Counted from the first letter of the stretch, positions 38,038 through 50,960 are shown. The stretch: DNA of 64,000 nucleotides from Cryptomeria japonica (GCF_030272615.1 NC_081412.1:27064501-27128500); one strand, 5' to 3'. A program made the numbers and translations. The notes: generated by a model from the letters alone, not told the origin.

Positions 38038-38633
38038 GTCAGGACTCCAAAACCACAACAAACCTATTATCTAGTCTTTAGCAGAAGTCGGCCAGGCCTT
38101 CCCCATCTAGGTATTGGCTGTGAGCATTTTACTTTCATGGAGGCACCCTTCTCAATGGTAGGAGCGACAATCTTATCTCCTCTACCATTTTTCTTTGTGT
38201 AATAACTCTTCAAGCGAGGTATGCATGGCAATTATTAAATGCTAAAATGAGCTTCTCAAAAAATTTCCATTAAAAAAAAAAATCACAAAATGGGGTAGCA
38301 TACACACGACATGTGAACTGTATGATGGAATACCTCAAAGAGATGTCATTTCATGGTTTTAAGATCACAGGATATGCACAAAATGGATTAATTCGCAAAA
38401 AAAACCAGTTGCTTTGATTGCAAAACAAACCTTACCTTGCTTGTGTAGAGATTGCTCTGGCAAGGGCGGGCAGGGAGGCAAGACAGACTTGCTTCGGTTT
38501 GCTTTGAAAATGAAAATGCGTTGTGTTTTTCTTTTTTAATAAAATGCCTGAGGTCGTTAGAATTCCGACGAACACAAGCATTTTTAAAAAAAAATCAAAT
38601 TTTCACACAATGCTTCTTATCCGTCGGAAACCT
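38038..38633. other. CACTA right subterminal region
   Basis: No gene. Contains GTTAGAATTCCGACGAAC and CCGTCGGAAACC motifs like those of the left subterminal region, and an A-run at 38,273. Confidence 0.6.
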
Positions 38634-38664
38634 CCATCGAAATTTGACCCCAAATGTATTAGTG
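38634..38664 (-). repeat. CACTA right terminal inverted repeat
   Basis: The partner of 18,139-18,169. It ends in ...TTAGTG and is followed by the TCA duplication. Confidence 0.92.
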
Positions 38665-41600
38665 TCAGATAAATGTACTGTATAAATCTTCAAGGTTGTG
38701 GCTAACTTTGTTATTGTTCATGCAGCAACTATGGCCCTATATAATTATGTTTCTTTGTATGTATGCATAGATTGAAGTTAGTGCTGCCTATCAAAAGCAG
38801 GTTGACATGAGACTACACCAATGTACTTTTCAAACATTGTCACATAATGCTAGGTTTTTGTGTTATTTGTTATTCTATGCAAAGTAAGCTTATTTTGATT
38901 TTATTGCAGTTCAGTTTTTGTTATTTTTCTGTTTGCTAACATCCAACATTTTAATGCCTTAAACCTGCAGGGGTGTGACATAGTAAAGGTCTATTACAGT
39001 AGTATAAAACTCTGTATAGTTATTAGTATACTATTTGTCTAACTTTGTTATTTACCATAACCGACTATTAATGTTTTGAATGTATAATGTCCATGAATAA
39101 CAAGGTTACTCAGATAAATGTACTGTATAAATGTGCACGGTTGTAGGGCCATTACAAGAGTATAAAACTCTGCATGTTTATTAGTATATTATCTGACTAA
39201 CTTTGTTATTGTTCATGAACCTTGTATGCAGAATGGCTTAATCTTCGGGAGGCAAACAACCCTAGTGGAAGCGTATTGCCTTAATTAATTTTGCCAGAAC
39301 ATAATTATAGAGAACCATATGAGGTTGATGATCAATAATAAAGTCAAGCACATAAATGTATTGTATAAATCTTTATAGAGGGTTATATGAGGTTCATGAT
39401 CAATAACAACGTTAGTCATATAAATATACTATATTTAAATTTGTAGGGTTGTGGTTAACTTTGTTGTGACCATACTTGGCTTTGTCTCAATCGGTCAACA
39501 TGAATCCTGAACTCTTTGTTGTCCCGGTGTTGGTGACATGATCTTGGAAATGTAGTTGACTTTGTCTATTGCCATGGACCTCTTAGGGTTTTCGAACCAT
39601 CTGTTATTCAATTGTGTTACTCTGCAAGGTAAGTTTCCTTGGCTTTTATTAGTGTTTGATTTTTTATTCTCTGCAAAGTAAGGTTCTTTCTAGTTTTTTC
39701 GGTTTATTTTTTACCTCTTTTGGGTTTGTTATTTTTCTGTCATTGGATTTTGTTTGCAAGTTGGAAGTGCTTTCAAAGGTATACTCACCACTTAACCCTA
39801 ATTGCTTTTTCGTTGACTCCATTCTCTCAATTGTTTTGATCTACAAGTTATTGCCTTGTTACAGTTAAACATGAACTATCATCTCCTTGAATTTTGCCTA
39901 TCTTTGTTATTCATCATGAACCTTGCATCTGAAATGAGCATATGACGTTCATGATCTACAACATAGTTAAGTAAATAAATGTATTATATAAATCTTTATA
40001 TAGGGTCATATGAGGTTCATGATCAATAACAATGTTTCTCACATAAATGTATTGTATAAATCTGCAAGGTATCTATCTTTGTTATTGATCATGCACCAAC
40101 TATGGTGTTCTATAATTATCTCTCTTTGTATAGTATTGTAATGCCATTTATCTGAACGGTTGTGTCGTACTCAACGACCATTACAACGGTATAAAAGACT
40201 GCTAGATTATCAGTATATTATCTTCAACTAAATTTGTTATTGCTCATGAACCTTGTATGGCCCTCTATAACTATGTTTCTACTCATGGTCCTAATTCAAG
40301 AAAAAACTATAAACCCTAAATGCCTTTACCTTGCAGGATTATGACGTAGTGCATCGCCATTACAACACTATAAAGTTTTGTATAATTATCAGTAAATTAT
40401 CTTTCTAATTTTGTTATTAAGTATAACCAACTATTACTATTTGGAATATATATTATCTGCGTAAGTTAGTTAATGACCATGAACTTCATATCCTTCTCTA
40501 TAAATTTGTTTATACTTAGTATTGTAATGCCATTTATCTGCAGGGTTGTGCCATACTCTATGGCCATTACAACAGTGTAAAACTTTGCTAGATTATTGTA
40601 TGGTCGTCTATAACTATGTTTCTACTCATGGTCCTAATTTGAGAAAAACTATAAAGCGTATAAAATTTCAGAAAGGATTCTAACTACAAAATTCCTCTGC
40701 TAAGCATAGACATCAAGCATAAATTTACTCATGGTTCTAATTCATAACAAATTTATAAACCGTATCAAATTGCCTACCCAAAAGTCGCTTACCTTTGAAG
40801 CATTGAAAATAAGGATACCTTGGAGAGAATAACAGATAACACAAAATCCTAGCACAATGTCACAACCCTGCACATGAATGGCATTAAACTATTGTATCTC
40901 AACCCAAACCGAACCCTAAAAGTTATAAGCATTCCCAACCTGCTAAGAAAATCCAATGATAGGAAAACAACAAATTTAAAACATGTCAAACAGTTTAATG
41001 CCTTTAACTTGCAGGATTGTGACGTAGTGCATCGTCATTACAGTAGTATAGAGTTTTGTATAATTATCAGTAAATTATCTAATGTTTCGAATATATATTA
41101 TCTATGTAACATGGTTAATGACCATGAACCTCATACTATAAATTTGTTTATAATTAGTTGACAAATTTTATCTACGTAACATGGTTAATGACCATGAACC
41201 TCATTTGCTTCTCATAGAAATTTTGATAGGCTAAACCTGACTGAAGAGAACAACATGTACGTTAATGACCCTCATTAATATTTGTAGGTTGCCAGTGCTT
41301 TTACATTTTAGGGTTCGGTGGTGGTTGACATCCAACACTCTAATGTCGTTTATCTACAGGTTGTGCCCTTTATAACCATGTTTCTAATTACAAATTCAAT
41401 AGCAACCATACATGATAAACCCTAAATGCCTCTGCTAAGGAACATCAATCATTATCAGAAAATACTAGACCCTGCACATGAATGGCATTAAACTGTTGTA
41501 TCTCAACCCAAACCGAACCCTAAAAGTTATAAGCACTCCCAACCTGCTAAGAAAATCCAATGCCAAGAAAACAACAAATTTAAAACATGTCAAACAGTTT

Positions 41601-43770
41601 AATGCCTTTAACTTGTAGCATTGTGAAGTAGTGCATCGCCATTACAGCAGTATAAAGTTTTGTATAATTATCAGTAAATTATCTAATGTTTTGAGTACAT
41701 ATTATCTGCGTAATATGGTTAATGACCATGAACCTCATATGCTTTTCTATAAATTTGTTTATAATTAGTTGACAAATTTTATCTGCGTAACATGGTTAAT
41801 GACCATGAACCTCATTTGCTTCTCATAGAAATTTTGATAGGCTAAACCTGATTGAAGATAACAACATGTACGTTAATGACCCTCATTAATATTTGCAGGT
41901 TGCCAATGCTTTTACATTTTAGGGTTCGGTGGTGGTTGACATCCAACACTCTAATGTCATTTATCTGCAAGGTTGTGCCCTCTATAACCATGTTTCTAAT
42001 TATAAATTCAATAGCAACCATACATGACAAACCCTAAATGCCTCTGCTAAGGAACATCAATCATTATAAAAAAATACTGGAAACGTTAAGTTCAAATAAA
42101 TTCCACATATTCTGTACAACATAAACCGTATAAAATTCCAGAAGGGATTCTAAAACCATAAATTAAAAATAAAAAAATTGCTTACCTTTGAAGAATTCAA
42201 ATCAAGCTTACCTTGCAGAGTATAACGGATAACAGATAAGCCTAGCACAATGTCAAAATTGTGCAGATCAATGGCATTACAGTGTTGGAGATCAACTCAA
42301 ACATAACCCTAAAACCTAAAACCACTCCCAACTTGCAAACAAAAGACAATGACAGGAAAACAACAAACCAAAAAGAGATCAAAACTAAGGCGAATTAAAA
42401 GGAAAGAACCTTACTTTGCTGGAAATAAAAGATCGAACAGTAATAAAACACAAAGAAATTTACCTTGCAGAGTAAAAGACTTCACAGAAACAAAGTCACA
42501 AATCATAGAAAATCCTACCACTATGCCACAACCCTGCAAATTAAAGGCATTAAGCAACAGTCACTTACGTCTTCCTTCAATATTTCTCATGGCCCTAATT
42601 TGGAAAAAACACTAAACCGTATAAAATTAATTTCAAATTAACTCATGGCCTTAATTAGGGAAAAACTATAAAGCCTATAAAATTTCAAAAAGTATTCTAA
42701 TTACAAAATTGCTCTGTTAATTCGAAAATAACTATAAAGCGTATAAAATTTCAGAAAGGCTTTTAATTTCAAAATTTCTCTGTTAAGCTTAAACATCAAG
42801 CATAAATTTACTCATAGCCGTAATTAGTAACAAATTTATAAACCCTATAAAATTTTACAACCAAAACTTTCTTACCTTTCAAGCATTCAAAAAAAGGATA
42901 CCTTGCAGAGAATAATAAATAACAAAAAAATCCTAGCACAACGTCACAACCCCGCAGATGAATGGCATTAAACTATTGGAACTCAACCCAAACCAGACCC
43001 TAAAAGCTATAAGCACTCGCAACCTGCAAAGAAAATCTAATGACAGGAAAACAATAAACCTAAAACATGTCAAAACTAAACCCATTAAAACAGGAGGAAG
43101 TTTACTTTACAGACAAACAAGAACCAAACACTAATAAAGGCCAAGAAAACATACCTTGCAGAGTAACAGAGTTGATGGCAACGAAAAGCAATTAGGGTTA
43201 GGCGGTGAGTATACGTTTGTTTTGGAGATAGCAAAGCACTCACAACCTGCAAACAAAATCCAATGACAGAAAAACAACAAACCCTAAAAAGGTCAAAAAC
43301 AAGTTCCACACATTCTGTACAAAATAAACAATAATCGAACACTAATAAAATGCAAAGAATTTACCTTACAAGTAACAAACTTCATGCCAAAACCTTAAAC
43401 AATTCACGGTTAACCCTAACAACGCGATAAGTTGTAGAGCAAAACAATTGACAGAATGAAGACAAGCAAAAGGTAATTAGGGTTAGGCGGTGAGTATACC
43501 TTTGTTTTATCGATGACAAAGACTTCGAGATTCGTGCCCACCGACAGAGGCCAAGCCAACAAACAGTTCGGGATTCGCGTCAACCGACGGAGCCAAGCAG
43601 GAGTACGATCATCGCACCATCGTCGGGACAACAAAGTTTTCAGGATTTGTGCGGACCCATGGAGAGAAGCCCAGTGCCCGAAAAAAAATATCCGACCGCC
43701 GAAAAATGAATGGCCGGAAAGTCTTACACTTCGACGGGCAAAATCCCCCACTAAAAGCCTATTGGCTTAA
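38665..43770. repeat. Complex direct and inverted repeat array
   Basis: Five kilobases built from a few recurring blocks: ATAAATGTATTGTATAAATC; TGAGGTTCATGATCAATAAC; CTGCAGGGTTGTGCC...CATTACAACAGTATAAAA; AACCCTAATTGC-type; and AATGACCATGAACCTCAT. The block GTATACTCACC...AACCCTAATT...TCTCAATTGTTTTG is on the plus strand at 39,780-39,870 and on the minus strand at 43,430-43,510. A CTTGGCT...CCGAACTGTTTGTTG-type block is likewise inverted between 39,460 and 43,600, giving two large inverted arms. Runs of AACCCTAAA in the middle resemble, but are not, telomere repeats. No gene: the small frames share only these repeat translations. It could be a decayed foldback-type DNA element. Confidence 0.65.
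40867..42078. repeat. 604-bp tandem duplication
   Basis: The unit beginning CCTGCACATGAATGGCATT starts at 40,867 and again at 41,471, and the two copies stay nearly identical to about 42,074. A main difference is a small gap in copy 1 near 41,140. This is much closer than other repeats in the array, so the duplication is recent relative to them. Confidence 0.85.
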
Positions 43771-44374
43771 AAATATAGATATAACACACACAAGATGAAG
43801 ATAAATTCAAACATACATAAGACATACAGTAAGAAAATAATAGAATGGGTATAAAGCATACACAAAACATACATGAAGCATACACAAAAAATAGAATGTA
43901 CATGAAGTATACCGGAATAGAAAAAAGTATACAACAATAATGTTAATACATATTATCTAAAACAAATCAAAATTTCGAAAAAAATTGTATGCTAGATAAA
44001 GATTTATGACAAAGATGTGATTAATGCACAATTCAATTCTCACTTTCTAATACATTAGTAGAAGAATAAGAACACTTTTCAATACAATTCCTATGTGATG
44101 TTGAAAGAAATGTTCTTGGTCATAACAGTGGATGATGCTGACACTTTTACAGTGATCAAGAATAAAAGCTATAATTAAAATGACGCTTTCTTTCTCAAAT
44201 TTTGATAATCCCAAAGATGATGCCACATAAGATTTCTATTTGACTACCACTTGTCTTTGATAGGGATGTAACGTGAAAATCCATTATTTGTTTGCTTTTT
44301 ATGGGGACAAGTTCAATTATTATGGAATTAATTATACAACTTACCTGTTCTGGTTGTAAGGATTGAACGTGTTG

Positions 44375-44409
<35 letters not shown>

Positions 44410-45220
44410 GGATTATTCTGTCTACAAATATGTTACCCATCGCCATTGATTCTGCAAACTCAACTATTTTTCAGCTTGTGCAGTGCATTTAACTTTTTCA
44501 TGTGTATTTCTGTACTGCTGTTATATTCTGGTTGAATCAGAAAAGTAAAAAGAATTTGACGCATCTGACATGGACAGCCTTTTCAAAATTCCCTGGATCT
44601 AGTAAGTAAATGAACAAATTATATGTTTGTTTTCTGTTTTAGGACTAGTGTTTTTTTCTTTATCCAAAAGACTGACATAGATTTTCGGGAATGAGAAAAT
44701 TTGTCGGCAATATAACTGGAGAATATAGTCTTTTCTCGGAAGGAACATCCCGGTTGTTTAGAAAAGTAAGTTTATTTTTAACTTTTTAAAATTAAAAAAG
44801 TTTGTTTAAATCTACAAGTGGGTTGAGGAAAATATCGTATTTCGTTTAATAATAAATCTCATTTTCAATACTTTATATGAAGATAATAATAATACACAAT
44901 ATTTATTAAAGTAAAGTGGTAGGAAAAATAAAGTTAATGTAAGGCATAGCTTTCAGTTGCAATGTCATTAAACAGTAAGAATTGTGAATTTAAGTAGCAT
45001 AAGAGGGTGGAAAGTCAATCATTGAGTTTGGTTCAATTATCAAGTAGGGTCTATTTATCTAGTGTAGGCTTTTAATTTTTAATCTTTCCTATTGGTATAT
45101 TCATCATCAATATTTTAAGCATTATTTATGGTAGGATAAATAAGTAGAGAAAGGTGAAAGAAAGAAAGACAAAAAGATTCTTTTATATTTCATGATGTCA
45201 AGTGATTTGTAGATGGGTTT
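43771..45220. other. AT-rich intergenic DNA, no gene
   Basis: No coding frame with domain content. CATACACAAAACATACATGAAG-type short repeats lie at 43,800-43,930. Confidence 0.45.
44376..44409. repeat. (ATT)n microsatellite
   Basis: About eleven uninterrupted ATT units. Confidence 0.9.
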
Positions 45221-45224
45221 ATAG

Positions 45225-45385
45225 ATGACTTATAGCAATATGGGACTACCTTGTACTCCTTGCGAGAGGCACCTAATTGTGCTACAAACAAGGCATACAT
45301 ACCTTACCCTCTATGGAATTTGAACTTGTGACCACTTTTTTAAGAGCACAAGTTCTCCACCACTAGACCAAATCGGGTTGTTATT
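45225..45385 (-). mobile_element. tRNA-derived SINE, minus strand
   Basis: On the minus strand, TGGTCTAGTGGTGGAG (box A-like, 45,370-45,355) is followed about 45 bases on by AGTTCAAATTCC (box B-like, near 45,325-45,314). This is the internal RNA polymerase III promoter layout. The body then runs to about 45,225 without a cloverleaf that could be a working tRNA. The Au-type plant SINE family has similar 5' ends; exact family not determined. Confidence 0.65.
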
Positions 45386-46603
45386 TGAGGAAACTTGTTA
45401 TTTGATAAACTGGAAGCACTATGATTAGGATTTCAAGAAGAAATTGAAGGCTAACAAGACTACTCATGAGCATTGTATCTCCAAGCTCAATGTTAAGGTG
45501 GCTAAGAAGCATACAAATCATGTCCATGAGCATTATGAGTGCTTCCAAAGTGACACTTTTGAGGGACAAACTAACTTTAACTAGAAAGAAACGTCAATGG
45601 AACTTTACCAATAATACAAGGTTCATTGAACTTTGCCAGTCATACAATGTTCATTGGCCAATGGTCAAGAAGCACTTGTTGGTGAACAACTTATATCAAA
45701 ACTTTATTTTCTTGCACTTGTATCTATATGAGGACATTGAAATAATTAATGGCTAGAATACATAGAAAAATACACATAATTAATAAAACATTTGGAAAAG
45801 GACCCGTAGAATTTATCTCTTTCAAATTCTAGGTAGGATTTTCCCCTCAAAAAACATGTCAAGTTAGAGGCTATTTTGCAAGAATTGACTAGGGCGGTCT
45901 CTAAGAAGAACCATATCTTATGAAAAAAGGATCAATTCTAAAGGGTTTGAAGAAATAACGAATCCAATCCCACGTATCTTGGGCTCCAATAAAAAATTAA
46001 ACAAGAGATGTTCAAGATTTTTCTAGCATCAATGAGAATTGATAATCCCAAATGAATCAATATAGAACCAACAAAAAACCTTAATACAAAATGTTCCAAA
46101 CAAAGTGATTAACATTTGACTAAAGAAGGATTGACCGAATAATTTGTAATTGATCTACCAATGACTAGCTAAAGACTATAAAACCACACTTTCGTTAAGC
46201 TTTTCCACTATAAGAAAATGTTGAGAGAAAAAGGCATTTCCCAATACAAGGTTTGTAATTGTGAAATGATATATTAGACATACAATTTAACTTTCATCCA
46301 ATTTATGATTTTTTAATAATAGAATATTTACACATTTTTTATTTTCTATGCTATGAGATTTATACACCTAAATGAGGGATATACGGAAAAAATAATAATT
46401 TAAGAGTAATTTTCAATGCATCGATACAATGTAAAGTTCCATCTTTCCAGGTCAGTGACACCCACTCAACTACTTTAAAAATTTTTAATATATTTTATAT
46501 TAAATTTCAATTCCAAGGAAGCATGTCAAATAATATATTTTAAAAACCCTGACCGTACTGGACTGTGTAAAACAGGCCACGGACCGTAAAATTTAAAACC
46601 CCG
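45386..46603. other. Intergenic DNA, no gene
   Basis: AT-rich. The 96-codon frame at 45,466 has no domain, and no splice structure is evident. Confidence 0.4.
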
Positions 46604-47123
46604 TTACTAAGATCTGTAAAGGCATACTTACCTAGTTATATCTACCGGTAAATCCAGTTTACCTACATCACAGGGAGATGACAGTAAATAGGAAGTTAAT
46701 GCACGATTTGTAGTACGTATATTTATTTATTTGCACGATTGCGAAAGAACAAGTGTTTAAAGTATTGGCTGGCAGTGGGCACGTACTTTGTTTGTGTAAG
46801 GGTAATATTACACCTCATATGCTTGAATAATTTGTCCAATCAAGAGAGGTTGTCTTTATATTCAATTATGACAACATAAGAACAATCAAATCACTACATT
46901 CAATTTATCTTTTTGATTGGAACATTGGAAATTCACCATTGTAATATGGTGGAGGACCTATTTTTATAGTATTTTTGTAAAATATAATTATATATAATTA
47001 TTTATTGTATTATTACATCAATAAAGATGTTTTTTATGTGAAGGTGTAAGTTTTTTTTTTAATCAATTGTTTGAAACATGTTAAAGTGATGTAAATGATT
47101 GAGAAAGATCTGGTCATTCCTTC
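46604..47123. repeat. Duplicated segment, copy A (partner at 57,063)
   Basis: Shares TTATATCTAC, GAAAGAACAAGTGTTTAAA, AGTATTGGCT, GGGCACGTACTT, ATTCAATTATGACAACATAA and GAGAAAGATCTGGTCATTCC in the same order with 57,063-57,664. Copy B carries roughly 80 extra bases in its middle. Copy A continues past ATTCCTTC into CTATCAG, where copy B is cut by an LTR. Confidence 0.85.
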
Positions 47124-47176
47124 CTATCAGATTTGAATGATGGACAAATTGGATGAAACCCAGTCCAAAAGGAGTA

Positions 47177-47700
47177 GGGGAAGGGTACCAGTAGTGGACA
47201 TAGCTAACTTCACACACATAGAACTTTCAAACCGTATGTCGGATTTCAAATTTTTTCTTTTGGTTGTCTCCGTATGCGACTTAACTGCTTATAATTAAGG
47301 ATCCAGCTTCTGGGTAGTGACGATGCACGCTGTGCAAATCGTTATGTGTCGAAGGGTCAAAAAGTGGTCATTTCAAAGTGACTACCCATACATGAACTCC
47401 TTTGCACCAAAAGTAGATAACTCAAAATTTGGAGTAGTAGTGGACAAATGCCCCAGTAGTAGATCACCTTTTTTGACATTTTTTTACTATAATTAGCCCA
47501 TTTGTGCACCACTACTAGCCCGTTTGTGCACCACTACTGGGACATTTGTGCAAAATTATTCACTATTGGTACATGTGATATTCATTAATGAACTTTCCAT
47601 TATCAATTTGTTGGGCTCCTTTGCAATCTAGTACTCGGGGGTTGGGTTGACAAAAAGGTGTCCACTATTGGAACTATGTCCACTACTAGTACACTTCCCC
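47177..47700. mobile_element. MITE-like element 1, TIRs and TA duplication
   Basis: Starts GGGGAAGGGTACCAGTAGTG and ends, read inverted, GGGGAAGTGTACTAGTAGTG; the similarity goes on through GACATAG. Bordered by TA on both sides (47,175-47,176; 47,701-47,702). 524 bp without coding capacity. Interior motifs GTGCACCACTACT and GGACATTTGTGCA are repeated. TA duplications fit Tc1/mariner-type (Stowaway-like) or an imperfect Harbinger-type insertion. Confidence 0.7.
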
Positions 47701-49463
47701 TAACACGTTTTGCAATTCAATAAAATACATCATGAATTAATATTGCCTTCGTGGGACAATAAGTTAATTAATAATTGAAGTTTTTTTTGTTAGCATGTTA
47801 TTTTGAAGTAGAGCTTACCCAAATCATGATCGGGGACTTACTACCACAAGCATGTAGATGTGGGCCTTGGTGCCCTACATTTTATTTTGTTGTTATATTA
47901 TATCTTTGTCTTAGTTGTGGGCCTTTGTTTTTTATTTATTATTTTGAGAGACATGAAGTTATTGCTTTGATTTTTCAATCTTATTGTTTATGTAAATTTT
48001 CAACCGTCATCCACACACTTATTAGTTTCTTTCTCATTTTCCCATGGCTTTTGTACTTCAATATACTTTATCTTCAATTTTGCAATCTATGTATCTGACA
48101 GTTTGTCATTAATGTAGTGTCTATCGGATCGTTGTAAACACACTAATTTTATATGTGTCAAGAATTGACTATTTAAGTTGTGATCCCGAAAACAACTAAC
48201 ACGCAAAGGGAAAATATACTTCAATAGCTTCAAAATTAGGTCCATCAATATTATGGACAGATTGCTAGCAATGAAGCCATAGTTAGAATAGGACCACATG
48301 TATCTCTGATGGAGTTGTAGATGCCCAATTGATAACAAAGTTATGTTCCAATGATTAACAAAGGAATGTTTAATGATACTCATATTACATCTAAAGATGA
48401 CCTCTCCTTCGTGAATGTTAAAGTTATAAATATTTGATATCCCAAACCATCTTAACCAAGTCGTATAGATTCAAAAAAGGAATAAGATCATTTACAGACA
48501 CTTAGTTGAAGATATATAAATATTATCTTGAAAATTTCTCTAATTGACTTTTTGTGTGAACATTATTGTATACCTTTGAAAGTATTGAATGCCAAATTTT
48601 GATTTCTAGTAATTTTCCATCATAAATTTATCTAGATTATATTAATTAAAGTGACCTTGATGATCAAGTTGCACAAGGTAAAATGAAGAACTTTCTTGTG
48701 TTTAAAAGTTTATCTTCTTTCTAATGAAGGGTGGGCATTTATTGTGACCAAACATAATAGTCCCCTAAAAGTTATAGTTTTAAGGACCCTAGCATTCAAT
48801 CATGAGATTTGTACTTTTGTAAATTTAGGAAAAAAAAAATTTAATATTTTATTTTGACTAATTCATTATCATATGTATTTGTCAAAGTTGCAAGTGCTTA
48901 AAAATTTTATGAGGTTGTTTTATTTTAATTAAAAAAAAACAATTAAATTGTAAAGTGCAAATCTTTTAAATTTTTTTAACCTCTTTAAGCACATAATTTC
49001 TTTTTTTATATATAATTTCTTAGAACTTGAATGAGAACAATTTAAAGATATCAAAATGTTGATGATAAAAATTGGCTTACACAATCGAATCGAAAAACAT
49101 TTATTGAATGCTATAGATTGTGGAAATCTGCTAGCTCTAATATTTTAATTACTTCAAAAAGATTTGGTTTATTTTATTTTATTTTATTATATATATTTTT
49201 ATTAACATAATTACTAAACAAAATTTATTCTTTAAATATATAATAAAAATATCTTTAAAAATTAATATTTTAAATATAAACTATATAAATTAATGAATTT
49301 ATTAATATTGAATATAATTTTTTATTAAATTTCAATAAAATATTAAATAGGAAAAAATAATATAGAACAAAGAAGCCAAAAACTATTATAGTCCACAATA
49401 ATCTAAAATTAGATATCCAATGATTGCTTCCTTCCGAAACAAAAACTAAAATAAAATAATTAC
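47701..49463. other. AT-rich intergenic DNA, no gene
   Basis: Very AT-rich beyond 48,830. The 107-codon frame at 47,775 is Phe/Leu/Cys-rich with no domain and is probably chance. Confidence 0.4.
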
Positions 49464-50054
49464 ATGATAATTATCATGTTTTTTCATTTACAACCATCGA
49501 AATCAAAAAAAAAAAAAATAGGCCTAGGGGAAGAGCACTAGTAGTCGTCATAGTTCCAACAACCCCGCATATTTATTATCATAGTGACCCTCCAACAGTC
49601 GTCTTAGTTCCAATTTTTGAAAAGTCTATTAATAAATTTCACATGTACCAATAGTTGATCACTTTTTGTCAATTTTTGTTCATAATTGGCCCATTTGTGC
49701 ACCACTATTGGAACATTTGTGGAAAACTATCAGGACGTTTGTCCACAAGTACTAGCGATTTTGAGTGGATAGTTACTAGAAAATCTTAAATTAGGTATCA
49801 GACACACTTTGAAATGTGTACTTTTTGACCTTTGTGTGCATAACTGATCCCACAGCGTGCATCATGACTACCCAGAAGTGAGAACAATAGCTATAAGAAG
49901 TTAAGTTGCATACGAAGACAACTAAAACAAAATCGTCAAAATCTGATGTACCATTTAAGATTTGGATGTGCAAAGTTAGCTATGACGACCAATGATGCTC
50001 TTTTATTATATGATAATTATCAGTGGTTTCCATTTACAACCATCAAAATCCAAA
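49464..50054. repeat. Imperfect ~44-bp direct repeats flanking MITE-like element 2
   Basis: ATGATAATTATCATGTTTTT...TTTACAACCATCGAAATC (49,464-49,505) and ATGATAATTATCAGTGGTTT...TTTACAACCATCAAAATC (50,010-50,050) flank the element. This is far longer than a normal target duplication, so it reflects some other duplication event. Confidence 0.65.
49527..50006. mobile_element. MITE-like element 2, inverted relative to element 1
   Basis: Left end GGGGAAGAGCACTAGTAGTC; the right end read inverted resembles it (AAAAGAGCATCATTGGTCGT, then CATAG). Its reverse complement matches element 1 throughout: CATAGCTAACTT, CGTATGC-ACTTAACT, CTTCTGGGTAGT-A-GATGCACGCTGTG and GTCAAAAAGT. So the two belong to one family and are in opposite orientation. 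Confidence 0.7.
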
Positions 50055-50599
50055 AGCGTGAATTGGGATGGCGGTGTACATAAAAAGAATCGTATTAACA
50101 CAAACTTACTTTTATGTAAATTGGCACGTACTAGTAAATACTTATTTTATTTCTCCAATCATCAATGCATGTCTTGAAAAATTTCAGACCCATGATTTGG
50201 CCCCACTTTCTGTCCTGCATGTCTTTTTACTACGATTCTCTATGTTATGTTCTTTTCTCTACTTTACCCTACTATATTTTTATACGTATACATTCATTTG
50301 ATCATTCTTTAAAAAAATTAACACACAAATACATTTATAAACAAACATTCATGAAAAACATCTTTTGATTAGCATAATTCCAACAAATTCCTTCATCCCA
50401 AATTAACTATTTCTCTAATATATACTCAACAACTGTGTGAGGTGTACCAATTTTAAATTTTATCTTAACTTTGAGGTGTACCATTTTTGCTAATATTACA
50501 TTTGATTTTACTACATTGGGATCATTAAGAAGGGTCAACTAGTACAAGCGACACAATTACTAGTTACTACAAAAGGTCAAAACACGCAACACCGCGGAC

Positions 50600-50960
50600 C
50601 ATGAAAAACAGCATATACGGATAAAAAGAACTCTCCAGTAATTTATCTTTTAAACGAGGAAAACCGTATGTTTGAAAGAGACAAAAAACCAGGCCCAAAA
50701 AATGAGGCGCACTTCATTCATTATTTACTGCAGTCATTCATCTCCGATCTGAATTTCAAAGCCCATTAAAATACAACGGCTGAAATTAAAAACACGTTAC
50801 CTCGAAAAGCGTGTCAAAGCAGGCGGGCTCTGTCGCCGTCGCTGTCAGTAACTGTCACTGTCACTGTCGGTGTCAGCGCTAAAGTTCTCTTCCTTCTTTT
50901 CTCGCGCCAGATGATAAGCCTGCGTTCTTATCACCCACTGTTGCACTACTTCCCAAACAC
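50600..50960. other. Locally GC-richer segment with GTCACTGTC repeats
   Basis: CTGTCGCCGTCGCTGTCAGTAA is followed by CTGTCACTGTCACTGTCGGTGT, inside AT-rich DNA. It could be a relic of a gene leader or promoter, but there is no open frame downstream. Confidence 0.35.

Larger units (their letters stand above)
18139..38664 (-). mobile_element. Complete CACTA (En/Spm, CMC) DNA transposon, 20,526 bp
   Basis: The left end reads CACTAGTACATTCGGGTC; the right end, read on the minus strand, starts CACTAATACATTTGGGGTC. The flanks are TCA at 18,136-18,138 and TCA at 38,665-38,667, a perfect 3-bp target duplication. Joining the flanks gives a sequence that closely resembles the unfilled paralogue at 40,018-40,084 (GATCAATAACA...CTCA-ATAAATGT). 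Inside, on the minus strand, are a CACTA transposase gene and a second gene with a SET-like domain. Captured host sequence lies near the right end. CACTA elements of 10-20 kb are known in plants, and this is at the large end. The genes are interrupted by stops, but the ends are well kept, so it could be mobilised only by a related active element. Confidence 0.93.

Noticed and set aside
40860-43300. AACCCTAAA runs as interstitial telomere repeats
   Set aside because: Only single AACCCTAAA blocks inside longer repeat units; no tandem TTTAGGG array.
43416-43770. Frames on both strands (85 and 111 codons)
   Set aside because: Both translate repeat-array blocks that recur elsewhere in both orientations; no domain.
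45310-45375. tRNA gene
   Set aside because: Box A and B are present but the acceptor stem and cloverleaf are not; a SINE explains it better.
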